This document shows, in pieces, positions 63,453 to 64,000 of a stretch of 64,000 bases of DNA (position 1 is the first letter of the stretch; each line of letters opens with the position of its first letter). The DNA is from CAZWSX01 sp964636985. GTDB taxonomy: Bacteria > Planctomycetota > Planctomycetia > Pirellulales > Pirellulaceae. A program made the translations under genes and the position numbers. The notes beneath the pieces are model-generated. The model made no database searches. It saw only the letters and a list, made by a program, of their open reading frames with translations, and was not told the origin of the DNA. The DNA lies in the NCBI GenBank assembly GCA_964636985.1, contig CAZWSX010000001.1, forward strand, positions 642,883 to 706,882. Reading direction: 5' to 3'.

Positions 63453-63492
63453 GAGGGGATATCCAGCAAAGCGGGGAATGAAAAGCGGTAAC

Positions 63493-63645
63493 TTAGAAGT
63501 CCTTGCGCGATCCGAAGCCGCGCATGCACAAGAGGCCCAAACCGCAGACAATGCCCATGGCAATCATCCACTGGTTGCGGTCGAGGCGGTTCGACATACG
63601 AACCATGTCGCCTCCCAAGGAAAGCAGGTAAGTCAACATGCCCAT
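63493..63645 (-). CDS. small membrane peptide, 50 aa, upstream of the GGDEF gene
   Basis: This is a short ORF beginning MGMLTYLLSLGGDMVR and ending in a basic SRKDF. It has a hydrophobic core WMIAMGIVCGLGLLCMRG (about residues 26-43) consistent with one membrane helix. GAGGG lies 9 nt before the ATG on the minus strand, a good ribosome binding site. It ends 40 bp before the GGDEF protein start on the same strand, so they are probably cotranscribed. I do not recognise it. It could be a small partner of the GGDEF membrane protein; that is inference. Confidence 0.6.
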   Translation of the reverse strand: MGMLTYLLSLGGDMVRMSNRLDRNQWMIAMGIVCGLGLLCMRGFGSRKDF

Positions 63646-63902
63646 GGTGCGAACCCTCGTACGACTTTGGCGGTCTTGAAAGAGCGGTTACAACGCGTCC
63701 ACCGCCCTTAGCGCCGCCTGTAGAAATCTAGGGCGCAGTGGGAAACGCGGGGAAAGTTCCTGTGTGTGTTGGATCGTGACGTAAGAATTGGGGTGCCAAA
63801 TCGGCGGCATCAGCCGGTCCCGGGTGATTCCTGGGGTCGGGTTGTAGCGGAATTTCCGCGTACGGTAGCGTGCGTGGAAGGCCGCCAGGCTGGAGTCGGC
63901 CC
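63646..63902. other. gene-free stretch between the small membrane peptide and the tRNA-Asp promoter
   Basis: I see no gene in these 257 bases. It should contain the promoter for the small peptide/GGDEF pair reading leftward. Nothing else stands out. Confidence 0.4.
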
Positions 63903-63932
63903 TTGCAGGGGGGCGAAGTGGTTGGCTATACT
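63903..63932 (+). promoter_or_regulatory. sigma70-type promoter for tRNA-Asp
   Basis: TTGCAG (-35) and TATACT (-10) are separated by 18 bp, and the tRNA begins 15 bp after the -10 box. Both boxes are near consensus and the position is right for a tRNA transcript. Confidence 0.6.
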
Positions 63933-63946
63933 TTTCATCAGAACGA

Positions 63947-64000
<54 letters not shown>

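Overview
The window is a chromosomal segment of a planctomycete (phylum Planctomycetota, most likely Pirellulales-like). I base this on the combination of two DUF1501 proteins, Tat-exported Gfo/Idh/MocA and sugar-isomerase proteins, an SHD1-plus-WD40 secreted protein, a zinc-ribbon/protease/HEAT fusion, large multi-domain membrane proteins, high GC content and long shadow ORFs opposite real genes. The placement rests on family recognition, not on a search.

Layout. 0.2-5.2 kb: lutABC (lactate utilisation) with three copies of a ~243-bp inverted-repeat-bounded element around it, then a DUF1501 gene. 5.1-8.2 kb: small hypothetical genes and an AT-richer PLD-like protein. 8.4-11.5 kb: a Tat-exported Gfo/Idh/MocA protein, then nrdR-rbsK. 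11.7-17.5 kb: a uronate-isomerase-like enzyme, an SHD1/WD40 protein and a 991-aa membrane protease. 17.5-20.1 kb: a largely non-coding stretch with an ECF sigma factor and a ParDE-type toxin-antitoxin pair. 20.1-24.0 kb: a metallo-beta-lactamase-fold protein, scpA, a pentapeptide-repeat protein and an FkbM methyltransferase. 24.2-31.5 kb: ilvN-ilvC, purH, a hypothetical gene and gyrA. 31.9-36.8 kb: a TPR-like secreted protein and a run of small unrecognised genes, mostly on the minus strand, ending with yjbQ. 36.9-44.4 kb: a sugar isomerase/epimerase, fabI, a GAF-GAF-AAA sigma54 activator, a fatty acid hydroxylase-family protein, a phthiotriol-type methyltransferase and a second DUF1501 gene. 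44.7-49.9 kb: a nitrogen-control cluster amtB-glnB-glnD. 49.9-55 kb: moaA, a cytochrome c/beta-propeller fusion, a small membrane protein and a transglutaminase-like protein with an acidic tail. 55.2-61.2 kb: one gene for a ~1990-aa polytopic membrane protein. 61.2-64 kb: nagA, a GGDEF protein preceded by an unlisted 50-aa membrane peptide, and the start of tRNA-Asp.

Genes that work together: LutABC form a lactate oxidation complex. IlvN/IlvC serve branched-chain amino acid synthesis, although the catalytic ilvB is not adjacent. AmtB, PII and GlnD form the classical ammonium transport, sensing and modification circuit. The most unusual material is non-coding: a family of intergenic hairpins whose stems covary while a GACA-ATCC-TGTC core stays fixed, and the larger element that carries them. 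Other points worth checking are the giant membrane protein with a sigma54-like promoter match, a NagA-like enzyme lacking the canonical metal-binding Glu, a GGDEF protein with a degenerate active site but an intact inhibitory site, and a GyrA with both key quinolone-contact positions replaced.
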